Assembly: GCF_001905735.1 (NCBI RefSeq)
Contig: NZ_LISW01000001.1
Span: 926,603-990,602 of the forward strand
Length of the DNA: 64,000 nt
Direction of reading: 5' to 3'
Source of the DNA: Streptomyces sp. CB01249
GTDB lineage: Bacteria; Actinomycetota; Actinomycetes; Streptomycetales; Streptomycetaceae
Both the position numbers and the translations under genes were made by a program. Under the pieces are notes generated by a model. That model ran no database searches. It was not told the DNA's origin and was given only the letters and a program-made list of their open reading frames with translations. Each line of letters opens with the position of its first letter. Position 1 is the first letter of the stretch. This document shows positions 1-9,975 of the stretch, piece after piece.

Positions 1-447
1 GTCACCGTGGACGACGCCGCCGCCTTCACCGGGCGGCTCGCCTCCGGCGCCCTGGCGTCCGTCGAGGTGACCCGGATGGCGGCCGGCCGCAAGAACGCCC
101 TGCGCCTGGAGATCAACGGGGAGCGCGGCTCGCTCGCCTTCGACCTGGAGCGCCTGAACGAACTGTCCTTCCACGACCACACCGAACCCGCCGTCACGGC
201 CGGATTCCGGCGCGTCCTCGTCACCGAGCCCCAGCACCCCTACCTGGAGGCGTGGTGGCCGCCGGGCCACTCCCTCGGCTACGAGCACACCTTCGTCCAC
301 CAGGCCCGGGACGTGGTGTGCGCCCTCGCGGGCGCGGACGCCCCGCCCGTCCCGTCGTTCGCGGACGGCCTCCAGGTGCAGCGCGTGCTGGCCGCGGTGG
401 AGGAGAGCGCCGCGAAGAACTCCGTCCTCACCCCCGTAACCCTCTAG
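1..447 (+). CDS. Gfo/Idh/MocA family oxidoreductase, C-terminal part (5' end outside window)
   Basis: Only the last 148 codons are present, and the reading frame is open from base 1. The fragment looks like the substrate-binding C-terminal half of a Gfo/Idh/MocA NAD(P)-dependent sugar dehydrogenase: a region typical of the family ([20 protein letters not shown]), then [19 protein letters not shown], and a final helix ending in VLAAVEESA. The NAD-binding Rossmann half must lie upstream of the window. The next gene, a TIM-barrel sugar-phosphate isomerase, starts 14 bases after the stop behind AGGAGGT, so the two are probably one operon. Such pairs usually oxidise and isomerise sugars or cyclitols. 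The substrate cannot be read from this piece. Confidence 0.8.
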   Translation, partial: VTVDDAAAFTGRLASGALASVEVTRMAAGRKNALRLEINGERGSLAFDLERLNELSFHDHTEPAVTAGFRRVLVTEPQHPYLEAWWPPGHSLGYEHTFVHQARDVVCALAGADAPPVPSFADGLQVQRVLAAVEESAAKNSVLTPVTL

Positions 448-461
448 GAGGTCCCGCCGCC

Positions 462-1466
<1,005 letters not shown>

Positions 1467-1482
1467 TCTCCCTCGCGACGGC

Positions 1483-1511
1483 GCCCGGCGGCACCACACG
1501 CGCCGCCGGGC
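1483..1511 (+). terminator. Probable terminator hairpin after the isomerase gene
   Basis: CCCGGCGGC at 1484-1492 pairs perfectly with GCCGCCGGG at 1502-1510 around a 9-base loop, 17 bases after the isomerase stop codon. There is no T-tract, which is usual for Streptomyces hairpins. It separates the first two genes from the next unit. Confidence 0.5.
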
Positions 1512-1612
1512 CGCTCCGTCCTGCCCTCGTCCCGCTTTGTCCTGACGCAGGAAAAAGTCCGACAACTCTGCGCACAAGGGCTTTCCGTTCCGGACGAACA
1601 GGCCTACCGTCT

Positions 1613-1666
1613 CTGACGTGGCTCTGACATGCCCCTGACATAGGCCACTGTCATCTCCCTGTCACC
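1613..1666 (+). promoter_or_regulatory. Tandem 11-bp-spaced CTGAC / CTGTCA repeats upstream of the ThuA-type gene
   Basis: CTGAC occurs at 1613, 1624 and 1635, exactly 11 bases apart, with CTGACAT repeated in the last two copies. CTGTCA then occurs at 1648 and 1659, again 11 bases apart. Repeats at one helical turn are typical of response-regulator arrays that bind one DNA face, such as the PhoP pattern, but the motif is not the PhoP GTTCACC unit. The array ends about 95 bases before the GTG start at 1760. A TTGACC at 1684-1689 could be a -35 box. The binding protein is unknown. Confidence 0.45.
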
Positions 1667-1759
1667 GGCGTCGCACGGACCCGGTTGACCTGCGCGGCAG
1701 TCCCCGCGCGAATGGCACGGCAGCACAGCCCGCACAACCGGCACTCAACCGGAGGACAC

Positions 1760-4700
1760 GTGCACACAACCCGCAGCGGCAGTCGCACCAGGCGCCGCGT
1801 CCGTAAATCCCTCGCCCTGTTCGCCGGCGGCCTCCTGGCCGCCGCCACCCTCAGCCTGAGCACCGCCTCGGGCACGGCGGTCGCCCACGAGGAGCCCGCT
1901 CCGGCGCCCGCCGCCGAAGACTTCCAGCAGGTCACCCTCGCCAAGGGGGCCGCCGAGACCGGCGAGCCCATGTCGCTGGCCGTGCTTCCCGACCGCAGCG
2001 TGCTGCACACCGCGCGCAGCGGCGAGCTGCGCATCACCGACAGCGCCGGCAACACCAGGATCTCGGGCGTCATCCCGGTCTACTCGCACGACGAGGAGGG
2101 CCTCCAGGGGATAGGCGTCGACCCGAAGTTCAGCGAGAACCGGGCGATCTACCTCTACTACGCGCCCCCACTGGACACCCCGGCGGGCGACGCCCCCGAG
2201 ACCGGCACCGCCGCCGACTTCGCCCCCTTCGACGGAGTCAACCGGCTCTCCCGCTTCGTCCTCAACGAGGACGGCACGCTGGACCTCGGCAGCGAGAAGA
2301 AGGTTCTCGACGTCCAGACGTCCCGCGGCATGTGCTGCCACGTCGGCGGGGACATCGACTTCGACGCGGACGGCAACCTGTACCTGTCGACCGGCGACGA
2401 CTCCAACCCCTTCGCCTCCGACGGCTACAGCCCCATCGACGAGCGCCCGGACCGCAACCCGGCGTTCGACGCCCGCCGCTCCGCCGGCAACAGCAACGAC
2501 CTGCGCGGCAAGATCCTCCGCATCAAGGTCGCCGACGACGGCTCGTACACCATTCCGGACGGCAACCTCTTCGCCCCGGGCACGGACAAGACACGTCCCG
2601 AGATCTACGCGATGGGCTTCCGCAACCCGTTCCGCTTCTCCGTCGACAAGGCCACCGGCATCGTCTACGTGGGCGACTACGGGCCCGACGCCGGTGCGGC
2701 CGACCCCAAGCGGGGACCGGCCGGACAGGTCGAGTTCGCCCGGGTGACGAAGGCCGGGAACTTCGGCTGGCCGTTCTGCACGGGCGACAACGACCCGTTC
2801 ATCGACTACGACTTCGCCACCAAGACCTCCGGCGCCGCCTTCGACTGCGCGGCCCCGAAGAACACCTCGCCGCACAACACCGGCATCGTGGACCTGCCCC
2901 CGGCCCAGCCCGCCTGGATCCCGTACGACGGCGGTTCCGTACCGGAGTTCGGAACCGGCTCTGAGTCGCCGATGGGCGGACCGGTCTACCACTACGACGC
3001 CGATCTCGACTCACCCGTGAAGTTCCCCGAGGCGTACGACGGGGACTTCTTCGCCGGTGAGTTCGGCCGGCAGTGGATCAAGCGGATCGAGCAGGACGCC
3101 GACGGCGCCGTGCAGTCCATCAACGACATTCCGTGGTCCGGTACCCAGATCATGGACATGGCCTTCGGGCCCGACGGGGCCCTGTACGTCCTGGACTACG
3201 GCCTCTCCTGGTTCGGCGGCGACGAGAACTCCGCCCTCTACCGCATCGAGAACGCCACCGGCGGACGCTCCCCGATCGCCGAGGCCTCATCCAACAAGAC
3301 CTCGGGCACCGCGCCCCTGAAGGTGCAGTTCTCCTCCGCCGGTACCACCGACGGCGACGGCGACGCACTCACCTACGAGTGGGACTTCGGCGACGGAGGA
3401 ACGTCCACGGCCGCGAACCCCACGTACACGTACAAGAAGAACGGCACCTACACCGCGACCGTCACCGCCGAGGACCCCTCCGGACGCACCGGTTCGGCCA
3501 GCGTGCACGTGACCGTCGGCAACACCGCACCCACCGTGAAGCTGGAACTCCCGGGTGACGGGCAGCTGTTCACCTTCGGCGACGAGATCCCGTTCAAGGT
3601 CACCGTCACCGATCCCGAGGACGGCACGATCGACTGTTCCAAGGTCCAGGTCAGCTTCGTGCTCGGTCACGACAGCCACGGCCACCCGATCACCTCGGCC
3701 CACGGCTGCACCGGAACCATCAAGACCGAGATGGACGGCGGGCACGACCCCAACGCCAACATCTTCGGTGTCATCGACGCCTCCTACACCGACGGCGGAG
3801 GCGGCGGCCAGGCCGCACTGACCGGTCACGACCAGGCGCAGCTCCAGCCGCGCCACCGTCAGGCCGAGCACTTCACCGCCTCGTCCGGCATCAAGACCTA
3901 CGACAAGGCGAACGCCGAAGGCGGCAAGACCGTCGGCGACATCGACAACGACGACTGGATCTCCTTCAAGCCGTACATCCTCGGCGACTCCACCAAGCTC
4001 ACCGCCCGGATCTCCTCCGGCGGCGCGGGCGGCTTCCTCGAAGTGCGCACCGGTTCGCCGACCGGCAAGATCCTCGGCTCCGCACCGGTGCCGGTGACCG
4101 GTGGCTGGGAGACGTTCCAGGACATCGACGTCCCGCTGCGCGGCGTCCCCAAGAAGGCCACCGAGCTCTTCCTGGTGTTCAAGGGCGGCGAGGGCGCGCT
4201 CTACGACATCGACGACTTCGAACTCTCCAACACCCCGCCCGACAAGACCGCCAAGCGCGTCCTGGTCTTCTCCAAGACCGCCGGCTTCCGCCACGACGCG
4301 ATCCCCGAGGGAATCGCCGCGCTGAAGGAACTCGGCAAGGACAGCAACATCACGGTCGACGCCACCGAGGAGGCGGGCCAGTTCACCACCGCCAACCTGG
4401 CCCGCTACGACGCCGTCGTCTTCATGTCGACGACCGGTGACGTCCTCAACGCCGACCAGCAGAAGGCCTTCGAGAACTACATCGCCACCGGTGGCGGCTA
4501 CATGGGCGTCCACGCCGCCGCCGACACCGAGTACGACTGGTCCTTCTACGGCGGACTCGTCGGCGCGTACTTCGACAGCCACCCGGCCATCCAGCCCGTC
4601 ACCGTCCGCGTCGAGGACCACAACAACCCGGCCACCGCCCACCTGGGCGACACCTGGCAGCGGACCGACGAGCTGTACAACTACCGCACCAACCCGCGCG

Positions 4701-5476
4701 ACAAGGTCAAGGTCCTCGCCACCCTCGACGAGACCACTTACACCGGCGGCACCATGAAGGGCGACCACCCGATCACCTGGTGCCAGACCTACGAGGGCGG
4801 CCGTTCCTTCTACACCGGCCTCGGCCACACCAGGGAGTCCTACGCGGATCCGGACTTCCGCAAGGTTCTCTCGGGCGGGTTGCGTTACGCGGCCGGCCAG
4901 GTGAAGGCCGACTGCAAGCCCAGCACCGGCTACCGGTCGATCTTCAACGGCAAGACGCTCGAAGGCTGGAAGCAGGCAGGCCCCGGGAAGTTCAACGTGG
5001 TCGACGGCGAACTGCGCTCCGAAGGCGGCATGGGCCTGCTGACCTACCAGGCCAAGGAGCTGAAGTCGTACTCCCTGAAGCTCGACTGGAAGCTGGCGGG
5101 CGACGACAACTCCGGCGTCTTCGTCGGCTTCCCGGAGTCCGACGACCCCTGGTCCGCGGTGAACAACGGCTACGAGGTCCAGATCGACGCCTCCGACGCC
5201 GTCGACCGCACCACCGGCTCCGTCTACACCTTCAAGGCGGCCGACACCAAGGCCCGTGACCGGGTGCTGCGCCCGCCCGGCCAGTGGAACAGCTACGAGA
5301 TCAAGGTGCGCGGTGAACGGCTCCAGGTCTTCCTCAACGGTGTGAAGATCAACGACTTCACCAACACCGACCCGGTCCGCAGCCTCAAGGACGGCTACAT
5401 CGGCCTCCAGAACCACGGGGCCGACGACCAGGTGTCCTTCCGCAACATCCAGCTGAAGGAGCTGCCCTCGGCATAA
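1760..5476 (+). CDS. Secreted multidomain protein: glucose/sorbosone dehydrogenase + PKD + CBM6 + ThuA + DUF1080
   Basis: 1238 aa from GTG at 1760, which has GGAGGA seven bases upstream; a longer in-frame start at 1685 lacks such a site. The N terminus has a twin-arginine-rich signal peptide (RTRRRVRKSLALFAGG) ending at AVAHEE. Domains in order are: a PQQ-type glucose/sorbosone dehydrogenase beta-propeller (about 54-500, with MGFRNPFRFSVD and YVGDYGPD), a PKD domain (about 505-590, YEWDFGDGG), a CBM6-like sugar-binding domain (about 700-815), a ThuA domain (about 830-1045, TAGFRHDAIPEGI, GGGYMGVHAAADTEY), and a DUF1080 concanavalin-like domain (about 1057-1236, SIFNGKTLEGW). ThuA and DUF1080 proteins are linked to 3-keto-sugar metabolism, and some DUF1080 members hydrolyse 3-keto-glycosides. 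It is probably extracellular. The inositol-synthase-like gene follows after 112 bases. Confidence 0.88.
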   Translation: MHTTRSGSRTRRRVRKSLALFAGGLLAAATLSLSTASGTAVAHEEPAPAPAAEDFQQVTLAKGAAETGEPMSLAVLPDRSVLHTARSGELRITDSAGNTRISGVIPVYSHDEEGLQGIGVDPKFSENRAIYLYYAPPLDTPAGDAPETGTAADFAPFDGVNRLSRFVLNEDGTLDLGSEKKVLDVQTSRGMCCHVGGDIDFDADGNLYLSTGDDSNPFASDGYSPIDERPDRNPAFDARRSAGNSNDLRGKILRIKVADDGSYTIPDGNLFAPGTDKTRPEIYAMGFRNPFRFSVDKATGIVYVGDYGPDAGAADPKRGPAGQVEFARVTKAGNFGWPFCTGDNDPFIDYDFATKTSGAAFDCAAPKNTSPHNTGIVDLPPAQPAWIPYDGGSVPEFGTGSESPMGGPVYHYDADLDSPVKFPEAYDGDFFAGEFGRQWIKRIEQDADGAVQSINDIPWSGTQIMDMAFGPDGALYVLDYGLSWFGGDENSALYRIENATGGRSPIAEASSNKTSGTAPLKVQFSSAGTTDGDGDALTYEWDFGDGGTSTAANPTYTYKKNGTYTATVTAEDPSGRTGSASVHVTVGNTAPTVKLELPGDGQLFTFGDEIPFKVTVTDPEDGTIDCSKVQVSFVLGHDSHGHPITSAHGCTGTIKTEMDGGHDPNANIFGVIDASYTDGGGGGQAALTGHDQAQLQPRHRQAEHFTASSGIKTYDKANAEGGKTVGDIDNDDWISFKPYILGDSTKLTARISSGGAGGFLEVRTGSPTGKILGSAPVPVTGGWETFQDIDVPLRGVPKKATELFLVFKGGEGALYDIDDFELSNTPPDKTAKRVLVFSKTAGFRHDAIPEGIAALKELGKDSNITVDATEEAGQFTTANLARYDAVVFMSTTGDVLNADQQKAFENYIATGGGYMGVHAAADTEYDWSFYGGLVGAYFDSHPAIQPVTVRVEDHNNPATAHLGDTWQRTDELYNYRTNPRDKVKVLATLDETTYTGGTMKGDHPITWCQTYEGGRSFYTGLGHTRESYADPDFRKVLSGGLRYAAGQVKADCKPSTGYRSIFNGKTLEGWKQAGPGKFNVVDGELRSEGGMGLLTYQAKELKSYSLKLDWKLAGDDNSGVFVGFPESDDPWSAVNNGYEVQIDASDAVDRTTGSVYTFKAADTKARDRVLRPPGQWNSYEIKVRGERLQVFLNGVKINDFTNTDPVRSLKDGYIGLQNHGADDQVSFRNIQLKELPSA

Positions 5477-5588
5477 GGCGGTCCCCCCATGGCGGCGGGC
5501 GTGCCCGCAGGACCGCCCGCCGCCCTCCCTCTCCCGTACAGCGCCACAGGATCGGCCCAGCCAGAACCCCCAGTCAGGGAGGCAGCTC

Positions 5589-6707
5589 GTGTCAGCAACC
5601 GCTGTTCGTACCGGAGTCTGGTTCATCGGAGCACACGGCTCCGTCGCCACCACCGCCACAGCGGGGTGTGCGGCGGTCGCGGCGGGACTCCACCCGGCGG
5701 TCGGCATGGTCACCGAGACCGCCCCGTTCGCCGACAGCGGCCTGCCACCCGTCACCTCCCTCGTCTTCGGCGGCCACGACATCCTGGACTGCCCCCTCCC
5801 CAAACGGGCCGAGGAACTTGCCGCCGGGGGAGTGCTCCCGCACGGTCTCCCTTCGGCCGTACGGGCCGAACTCGGCGCCGCCGAAGCGGAGATACGCATC
5901 GGCGGGCCCCTCCCCGGCGACACCCGCACCGACGAGGAACTCATCACCGCGTTCGCCGCCGACCTGAGGGACTTCACCAGCCGCAACCGCCTGGCCAGGA
6001 CCGTCGTTGTCAATGTCTCGTCCACCGAACCCGCGCCCGCCCCCGACGCCATACGGCTGCCCGCCAGCTCGCTCTACGCCGCCGCCGCGCTCCGGGCCGG
6101 CTGCCCGTACGTGAACTTCACCCCCTCCACCGGTCTGCGCGCACCCGCCCTCCGGGACGCCGTCGCCGCTTCGGGCCTGCCGCACGCCGGCCGCGACGGC
6201 AAGACGGGCCAGACCCTGCTGCGCTCCGTGCTCGCCCCGATGTTCGTCCAGCGCGCCCTGCCCGTACGCGCCTGGTCCGGCACCAACCTGCTGGGCGGCG
6301 GGGACGGGGCCGCGCTCGCCGACCCGGCCGCCGCCGCGGCGAAGAACGCCGGCAAGGAACGCGTCCTCGCCGACACGCTCGGCGACGCCCCCGAGGGCGA
6401 GGTCCACATCGACGACGTTCCGGCACTCGGCGACTGGAAGACCGCCTGGGACCACATCGCGTTCGACGGGTTCCTCGGGACCCGCATGGTGCTCCAGACC
6501 ACCTGGCAGGGCTGCGACTCCGCCCTCGCCGCGCCCCTGGTCCTCGACCTGGCCCGGCTGGTGGCACGGGCTCACGAAGTCGGACTGACCGGCCCCCGGC
6601 CCGAACTCGGCTTCTACTTCAAGGACCCGGACGGCGGACCGGCCGCGCTCGCCGAGCAGTACACGGCCCTGGTCGCGTTCGCCGAACACCTGCGGGGCGG
6701 GAAGTGA
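5589..6707 (+). CDS. Myo-inositol-1-phosphate-synthase-like cyclase heading the ebo-like run
   Basis: 372 aa; GTG start with AGGGAGG upstream. Hallmarks of the inositol-3-phosphate synthase family are visible: the NAD-binding loop GAHGSVATT at residues 14-22, VVNVSSTEP, CPYVNFTPS, GRDGKTGQTLL near 200 (corresponding to the D-x-K-S-G-Q-T active-site segment), and WSGTNLLGGGDG. The family converts glucose-6-phosphate to inositol-phosphate with an internal NAD redox cycle. Its stop overlaps the UbiA start (GTGA), so the two are translationally coupled. It sits where classical ebo clusters carry EboD, a 3-dehydroquinate-synthase-like sugar-phosphate cyclase. I infer that it supplies a cyclitol phosphate to this pathway. 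Whether it makes ordinary inositol phosphate is not shown. Confidence 0.82.
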   Translation: MSATAVRTGVWFIGAHGSVATTATAGCAAVAAGLHPAVGMVTETAPFADSGLPPVTSLVFGGHDILDCPLPKRAEELAAGGVLPHGLPSAVRAELGAAEAEIRIGGPLPGDTRTDEELITAFAADLRDFTSRNRLARTVVVNVSSTEPAPAPDAIRLPASSLYAAAALRAGCPYVNFTPSTGLRAPALRDAVAASGLPHAGRDGKTGQTLLRSVLAPMFVQRALPVRAWSGTNLLGGGDGAALADPAAAAAKNAGKERVLADTLGDAPEGEVHIDDVPALGDWKTAWDHIAFDGFLGTRMVLQTTWQGCDSALAAPLVLDLARLVARAHEVGLTGPRPELGFYFKDPDGGPAALAEQYTALVAFAEHLRGGK

Positions 6708-7588
6708 CGGCACGCGCCTGGGCGGAACTGCTGCGGATCTCCGCCCTGTTCACCGTCCCCGGCGACGCCCTCGCGGGCGCCGCAGCCGCCGGCCGGCGCC
6801 CCGACCGCTCCACCGCCCTGGCGATGGGCGCCTCGCTCTGCCTGTACGAGGCCGGTATGGCGCTCAACGACTGGGCCGACCGCGACGAGGACGCCGTCGA
6901 CCGCCCGCACCGGCCGATCCCCTCGGGCCGGATCACACCCCGCGCGGCCCTCACGGCGGCCGGCGCCCTGACCGGGGCCGGCCTGGCGCTCGCCGCCCGC
7001 GCGGGCCGCCCGGCGCTCACGGTGGCCACCGCTCTCGCGGCGACCGTCTGGGCGTACGACCTCCGCCTCAAGCACACCCCGGCGGGCCCGGCCGCGATGG
7101 CGGCGGCGCGGAGCCTGGACCTGATGCTGGGAGCGACGGCCACAGGGCGGTATCCGGCGCTGCGCGCCACCCGCGCCGCCCTGCCCGCCGCCGCTCTGCT
7201 CGGCGCGCACACCTACGCGGTCACCACCGTCTCGCGCCACGAGGCGCGGGGCGGCTCCATCACCGCGCCCGCCACGGCGCTCATCGCCGCCACCGGGATC
7301 GCCGGCGCCGTGGTGCACGAACGGCGGGCCCCGCGCACCGCCCCCACCAGGCTCCTCCTCACCGCGCTCACCGGCGCCTACCTCCGCACTGCCGCACGCC
7401 CCCTCACGCACGCCGTGCTCAACCCCTCGCCGCCCCTCACGCAGCGCGCCGTCGGCAGCGGCATCCGGGCGATGATCCCGCTCCAGGCCGCCCTCACCGC
7501 ACGCGCCGGAGCACCCGGGGCCGCGCTGGCCGTCATGGGCCTCGTCCCGCTCGCCCGCGCCCTCTCCCGGAAGGTGAGCCCCACATGA
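6704..7588 (+). CDS. eboC: UbiA-family prenyltransferase (EboC-like)
   Basis: 294 aa from a GTG overlapping the previous stop. It is a polytopic membrane protein with many Ala/Leu-rich helices. The first Asp-rich motif of UbiA enzymes is intact: ALNDWADRDEDAVDRPHRPIPSGRI near residue 53. It is followed by the AYDLRLK segment and a SLDLMLG region corresponding to the second motif. UbiA enzymes transfer an isoprenoid diphosphate to an aromatic or polyol acceptor inside the membrane. The tight coupling to a cyclitol-phosphate synthase suggests that the acceptor here may be a cyclitol; this is inference. The stop overlaps the next start (ATGA). EboC assignment rests on the EboA, EboB, EboE and EboF homologues that follow. 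Confidence 0.82.
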   Translation: MTARAWAELLRISALFTVPGDALAGAAAAGRRPDRSTALAMGASLCLYEAGMALNDWADRDEDAVDRPHRPIPSGRITPRAALTAAGALTGAGLALAARAGRPALTVATALAATVWAYDLRLKHTPAGPAAMAAARSLDLMLGATATGRYPALRATRAALPAAALLGAHTYAVTTVSRHEARGGSITAPATALIAATGIAGAVVHERRAPRTAPTRLLLTALTGAYLRTAARPLTHAVLNPSPPLTQRAVGSGIRAMIPLQAALTARAGAPGAALAVMGLVPLARALSRKVSPT

Positions 7589-8442
7589 CCCTCCGCCTCG
7601 GCTACGGAACCAACGGACTCACCGATCTCCGACTGGACGACGCCCTCGCCCTCCTCGCCGACCTCGGCTACGACGGAGTCGGCCTGACCCTCGACCACAT
7701 GCACCTCGACCCGATGGCCCCGGACCTCGCCGCCCGCACCCAGCACGTCGCGTCCCGCCTCCAGCAGCTGGGGCTCGGCGTCACCGTCGAGACCGGCGCC
7801 CGCTACGTCCTGGACCCGCGCCGCAAGCACGGCCCCTCGCTCCTGGACCCGGACCCCGACGCCCGCGCGGCCAGGACCGCACTGCTCGTCCGGGCCGTCG
7901 AGGTCGCCGCCGACCTCGGTGCCCACGCCGTGCACTGCTTCAGCGGTGTCACGCCCCCGGACACGGCACCCGACGCCGCCTGGCAGCGGCTCACCGGCGC
8001 CCTCGACCCGGTCCTCGGTGCCGCCGACCGGGCCGGGGTCCCCCTGGCGATCGAGCCGGAGCCCGGGCACCTCCTCGCCAACCTCGCCGACTTCCACCAC
8101 CTCCGGTTGCTCAGCGGTGACCCCGACGCCCTCGGCCTCACTCTCGACATCGGCCACTGCCAGTGCCTGGAGCCCGCCCTGCCCGTCGACTGCGTGCGCG
8201 ACGCCGCTCCCTGGCTGCGCCACGTACAGATCGAGGACATGCGGCGCGGCGTCCACGAACACCTCCCCTTCGGCGACGGCGAGATCGACTTCCCGCCCGT
8301 CCTCGCCGCCCTCGACGCCCTCGGGAGCAGCGGATACGCCGGGCTCACCGTTGTCGAACTGCCCCGCCACTCCCACGCGGGCCCCGAACTGGCCCGCTCC
8401 TCCCTCGACTTCCTGAACAAGCACCGCCCGTCGGACCACTGA
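7585..8442 (+). CDS. TIM-barrel sugar phosphate isomerase/epimerase within the ebo-like run
   Basis: 285 aa, starting in the ATGA overlap with the UbiA gene. It has the xylose-isomerase-like TIM barrel; likely metal ligands are Glu in IEPEPGH, Asp/His in LTLDIGHCQ, His in LRHVQIEDM, and Glu in TVVELPRHSH. GYGTNGLTDLRLDDALALL marks the first strand. It has no signal peptide and is cytoplasmic. It lies between the prenyltransferase and EboA and is almost certainly co-transcribed with them. Classical ebo clusters carry EboE as their isomerase-fold protein; this is an additional, shorter paralogue. It could isomerise the cyclitol precursor. The substrate is unknown. Confidence 0.83.
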   Translation: MTLRLGYGTNGLTDLRLDDALALLADLGYDGVGLTLDHMHLDPMAPDLAARTQHVASRLQQLGLGVTVETGARYVLDPRRKHGPSLLDPDPDARAARTALLVRAVEVAADLGAHAVHCFSGVTPPDTAPDAAWQRLTGALDPVLGAADRAGVPLAIEPEPGHLLANLADFHHLRLLSGDPDALGLTLDIGHCQCLEPALPVDCVRDAAPWLRHVQIEDMRRGVHEHLPFGDGEIDFPPVLAALDALGSSGYAGLTVVELPRHSHAGPELARSSLDFLNKHRPSDH

Positions 8443-8463
8443 GACCGCCGAAGGGAGCACACC

Positions 8464-9123
8464 GTGACGCACACCCCGAAGACCCCGCTCCTGACCCGCG
8501 AGGAACTCGACACCCTGCTCGGCGGAGCCGCGCGCGCCTGGCTGGACGAAGCCCTCGCCGAGGCAGCCCACGCCGCGGCCCACAAGGACACCGCTCCCAC
8601 CGACGGCTACGCCGTGCCGCCGTGGGAGCTGCGGTACGCCGCCGCCGGCCGCCACTGCGGACTCGAACACGCCGACTCCGTACGCGCCCTGCTGCTCACC
8701 GAGGCACGCGCCGGTCTGCCCACCCTGACCCGCCTCTACGAACAGGGCACCGCCGCCGAACGCCGGGCGGTCCTCCTGGCCCTGCCCGCACTGGACCTCG
8801 GCCCGGCCGCCCTGCCGATCGTCGCGGACGCCCTGCGCGCCAACGACACCACCCTCGTCGCAGCGGCCGTCGGGCCGTACGCCGCCGCCCACCTCGATCC
8901 GCACGGCTGGCGCCACGCCGTCCTCAAGTGCCTGTTCACCGGCGTCCCCGTCGAAGCCGTCGACGACCTGGCCCGAAGATCGCGCGGCGACACCGAACTC
9001 GCCCGGATGCTCGGCGACTTCGCGTCCGAACGCATCGCGGCCGGCCGACCCGTCCCCGCCGACCTGCACCACGTCCTCGCCCTCACGGACCCTGGCCCCG
9101 CCGCCCCCACGGAGGAGACCTGA
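8464..9123 (+). CDS. eboA: EboA domain-containing protein
   Basis: 219 aa; GTG start with AAGGGAG upstream. An all-alpha, Ala/Leu-rich soluble protein. Segments typical of EboA are present: ERRAVLLALPALDLG, HGWRHAVLKCLFTGVPVEAV, and ELARMLGDFASERIAAGRPV. EboA has no known enzymatic activity. In cyanobacteria the ebo genes are needed to move a scytonemin precursor to the periplasm, and homologous clusters occur in many bacteria and in eustigmatophyte algae. The gene overlaps the next start as TGATG. This is the diagnostic marker gene for the cluster and my main reason for calling the locus ebo-like. Confidence 0.8.
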   Translation: MTHTPKTPLLTREELDTLLGGAARAWLDEALAEAAHAAAHKDTAPTDGYAVPPWELRYAAAGRHCGLEHADSVRALLLTEARAGLPTLTRLYEQGTAAERRAVLLALPALDLGPAALPIVADALRANDTTLVAAAVGPYAAAHLDPHGWRHAVLKCLFTGVPVEAVDDLARRSRGDTELARMLGDFASERIAAGRPVPADLHHVLALTDPGPAAPTEET

Positions 9124-9971
9124 TGCGCATCTTCGACCCCCACATCCACATGACCTCCCGCACCACGGACGACTACCAGGCGATGTACGACGCCGGGGTC
9201 CGCGCTCTGGTCGAACCCTCCTTCTGGCTCGGCCAGCCCCGCACCTCGCCGGCCAGCTTCTTCGACTACTTCGACGGCCTCCTCGGGTGGGAGCCCTTCC
9301 GCGCCGCCCAGTACGGCATCGCCCACCACTGCACGCTCGCCCTCAACCCCAAAGAGGCGAACGACCCCCGCTGCACCCCCGTCCTCGACGCCCTGCCCCG
9401 CTACCTCGTCAAGGACTCGGTCGTCGCCGTCGGGGAGATCGGCTACGACTCGATGACCCCGGCCGAGGACCACGCACTGGCCGCCCAGCTCCAGCTCGCC
9501 GCCGACCACGGCCTGCCCGCCCTCGTCCACACCCCGCACCGCGACAAGCTCACCGGCCTGCGCCGCACCATCGACGTCGTCCGGGAGTCCCCCCTCGACC
9601 CCGAGGCGGTGCTGCTCGACCACCTCAACGAGACGACCGTGAAGGACGCCCTCGACAGCGGCTGCTGGGCGGGCTTCTCCATCTACCCCGACACCAAGAT
9701 GGACGAGGACCGCATGATCGCGATCCTCAAGAGCCACGGCACCGAGAAGGTCCTCGTCAACTCCGCCGCCGACTGGGGAAAGAGCGACCCGCTGAAGACC
9801 CGCCGGGTGGCCGACGCCATGCTCGCCGCCGGCTTCACCGACGACGACGTCGACCAGGTCCTCTGGCGCAACCCCGTCACCTTCTACGGCCGGAGCGGCC
9901 GCCTCCACCTCGACACCCCCGCACCCCGGCCACTCCACGAGGGCAACTCCATCCTGCGCGGAGGGGAGTGA
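9123..9971 (+). CDS. eboB: TatD-family metal-dependent hydrolase (EboB-like)
   Basis: 282 aa, ATG in a TGATG overlap with eboA. It has the amidohydrolase/TatD TIM barrel. The N-terminal metal motif DPHIH is at residues 5-9, the GEIGYD segment holds the bridging Glu, and later His residues occur in LVHTPHRDK and LLDHLNETT. A C-terminal Asp occurs in VNSAADWGKSDPL. It is cytoplasmic. EboB is the TatD-like member of the ebo set, and the direct coupling with eboA supports the identification. TatD relatives include nucleases and lactonases; the substrate here is unknown. The gap to the next gene is four bases. Confidence 0.83.
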   Translation: MRIFDPHIHMTSRTTDDYQAMYDAGVRALVEPSFWLGQPRTSPASFFDYFDGLLGWEPFRAAQYGIAHHCTLALNPKEANDPRCTPVLDALPRYLVKDSVVAVGEIGYDSMTPAEDHALAAQLQLAADHGLPALVHTPHRDKLTGLRRTIDVVRESPLDPEAVLLDHLNETTVKDALDSGCWAGFSIYPDTKMDEDRMIAILKSHGTEKVLVNSAADWGKSDPLKTRRVADAMLAAGFTDDDVDQVLWRNPVTFYGRSGRLHLDTPAPRPLHEGNSILRGGE

Positions 9972-9975
9972 CGCC

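Noticed and set aside
3287..6052. Long minus-strand open frame (921 codons)
   Set aside because: It lies opposite the five-domain secreted protein and the synthase-like gene, both with clear domains. Very high GC at third positions opens antisense frames, and the translation has no domain or ribosome site.
6704..7588. UbiA gene as menaquinone or ubiquinone biosynthesis
   Set aside because: No quinone pathway gene is nearby, and the overlap with ebo-type genes points to EboC.
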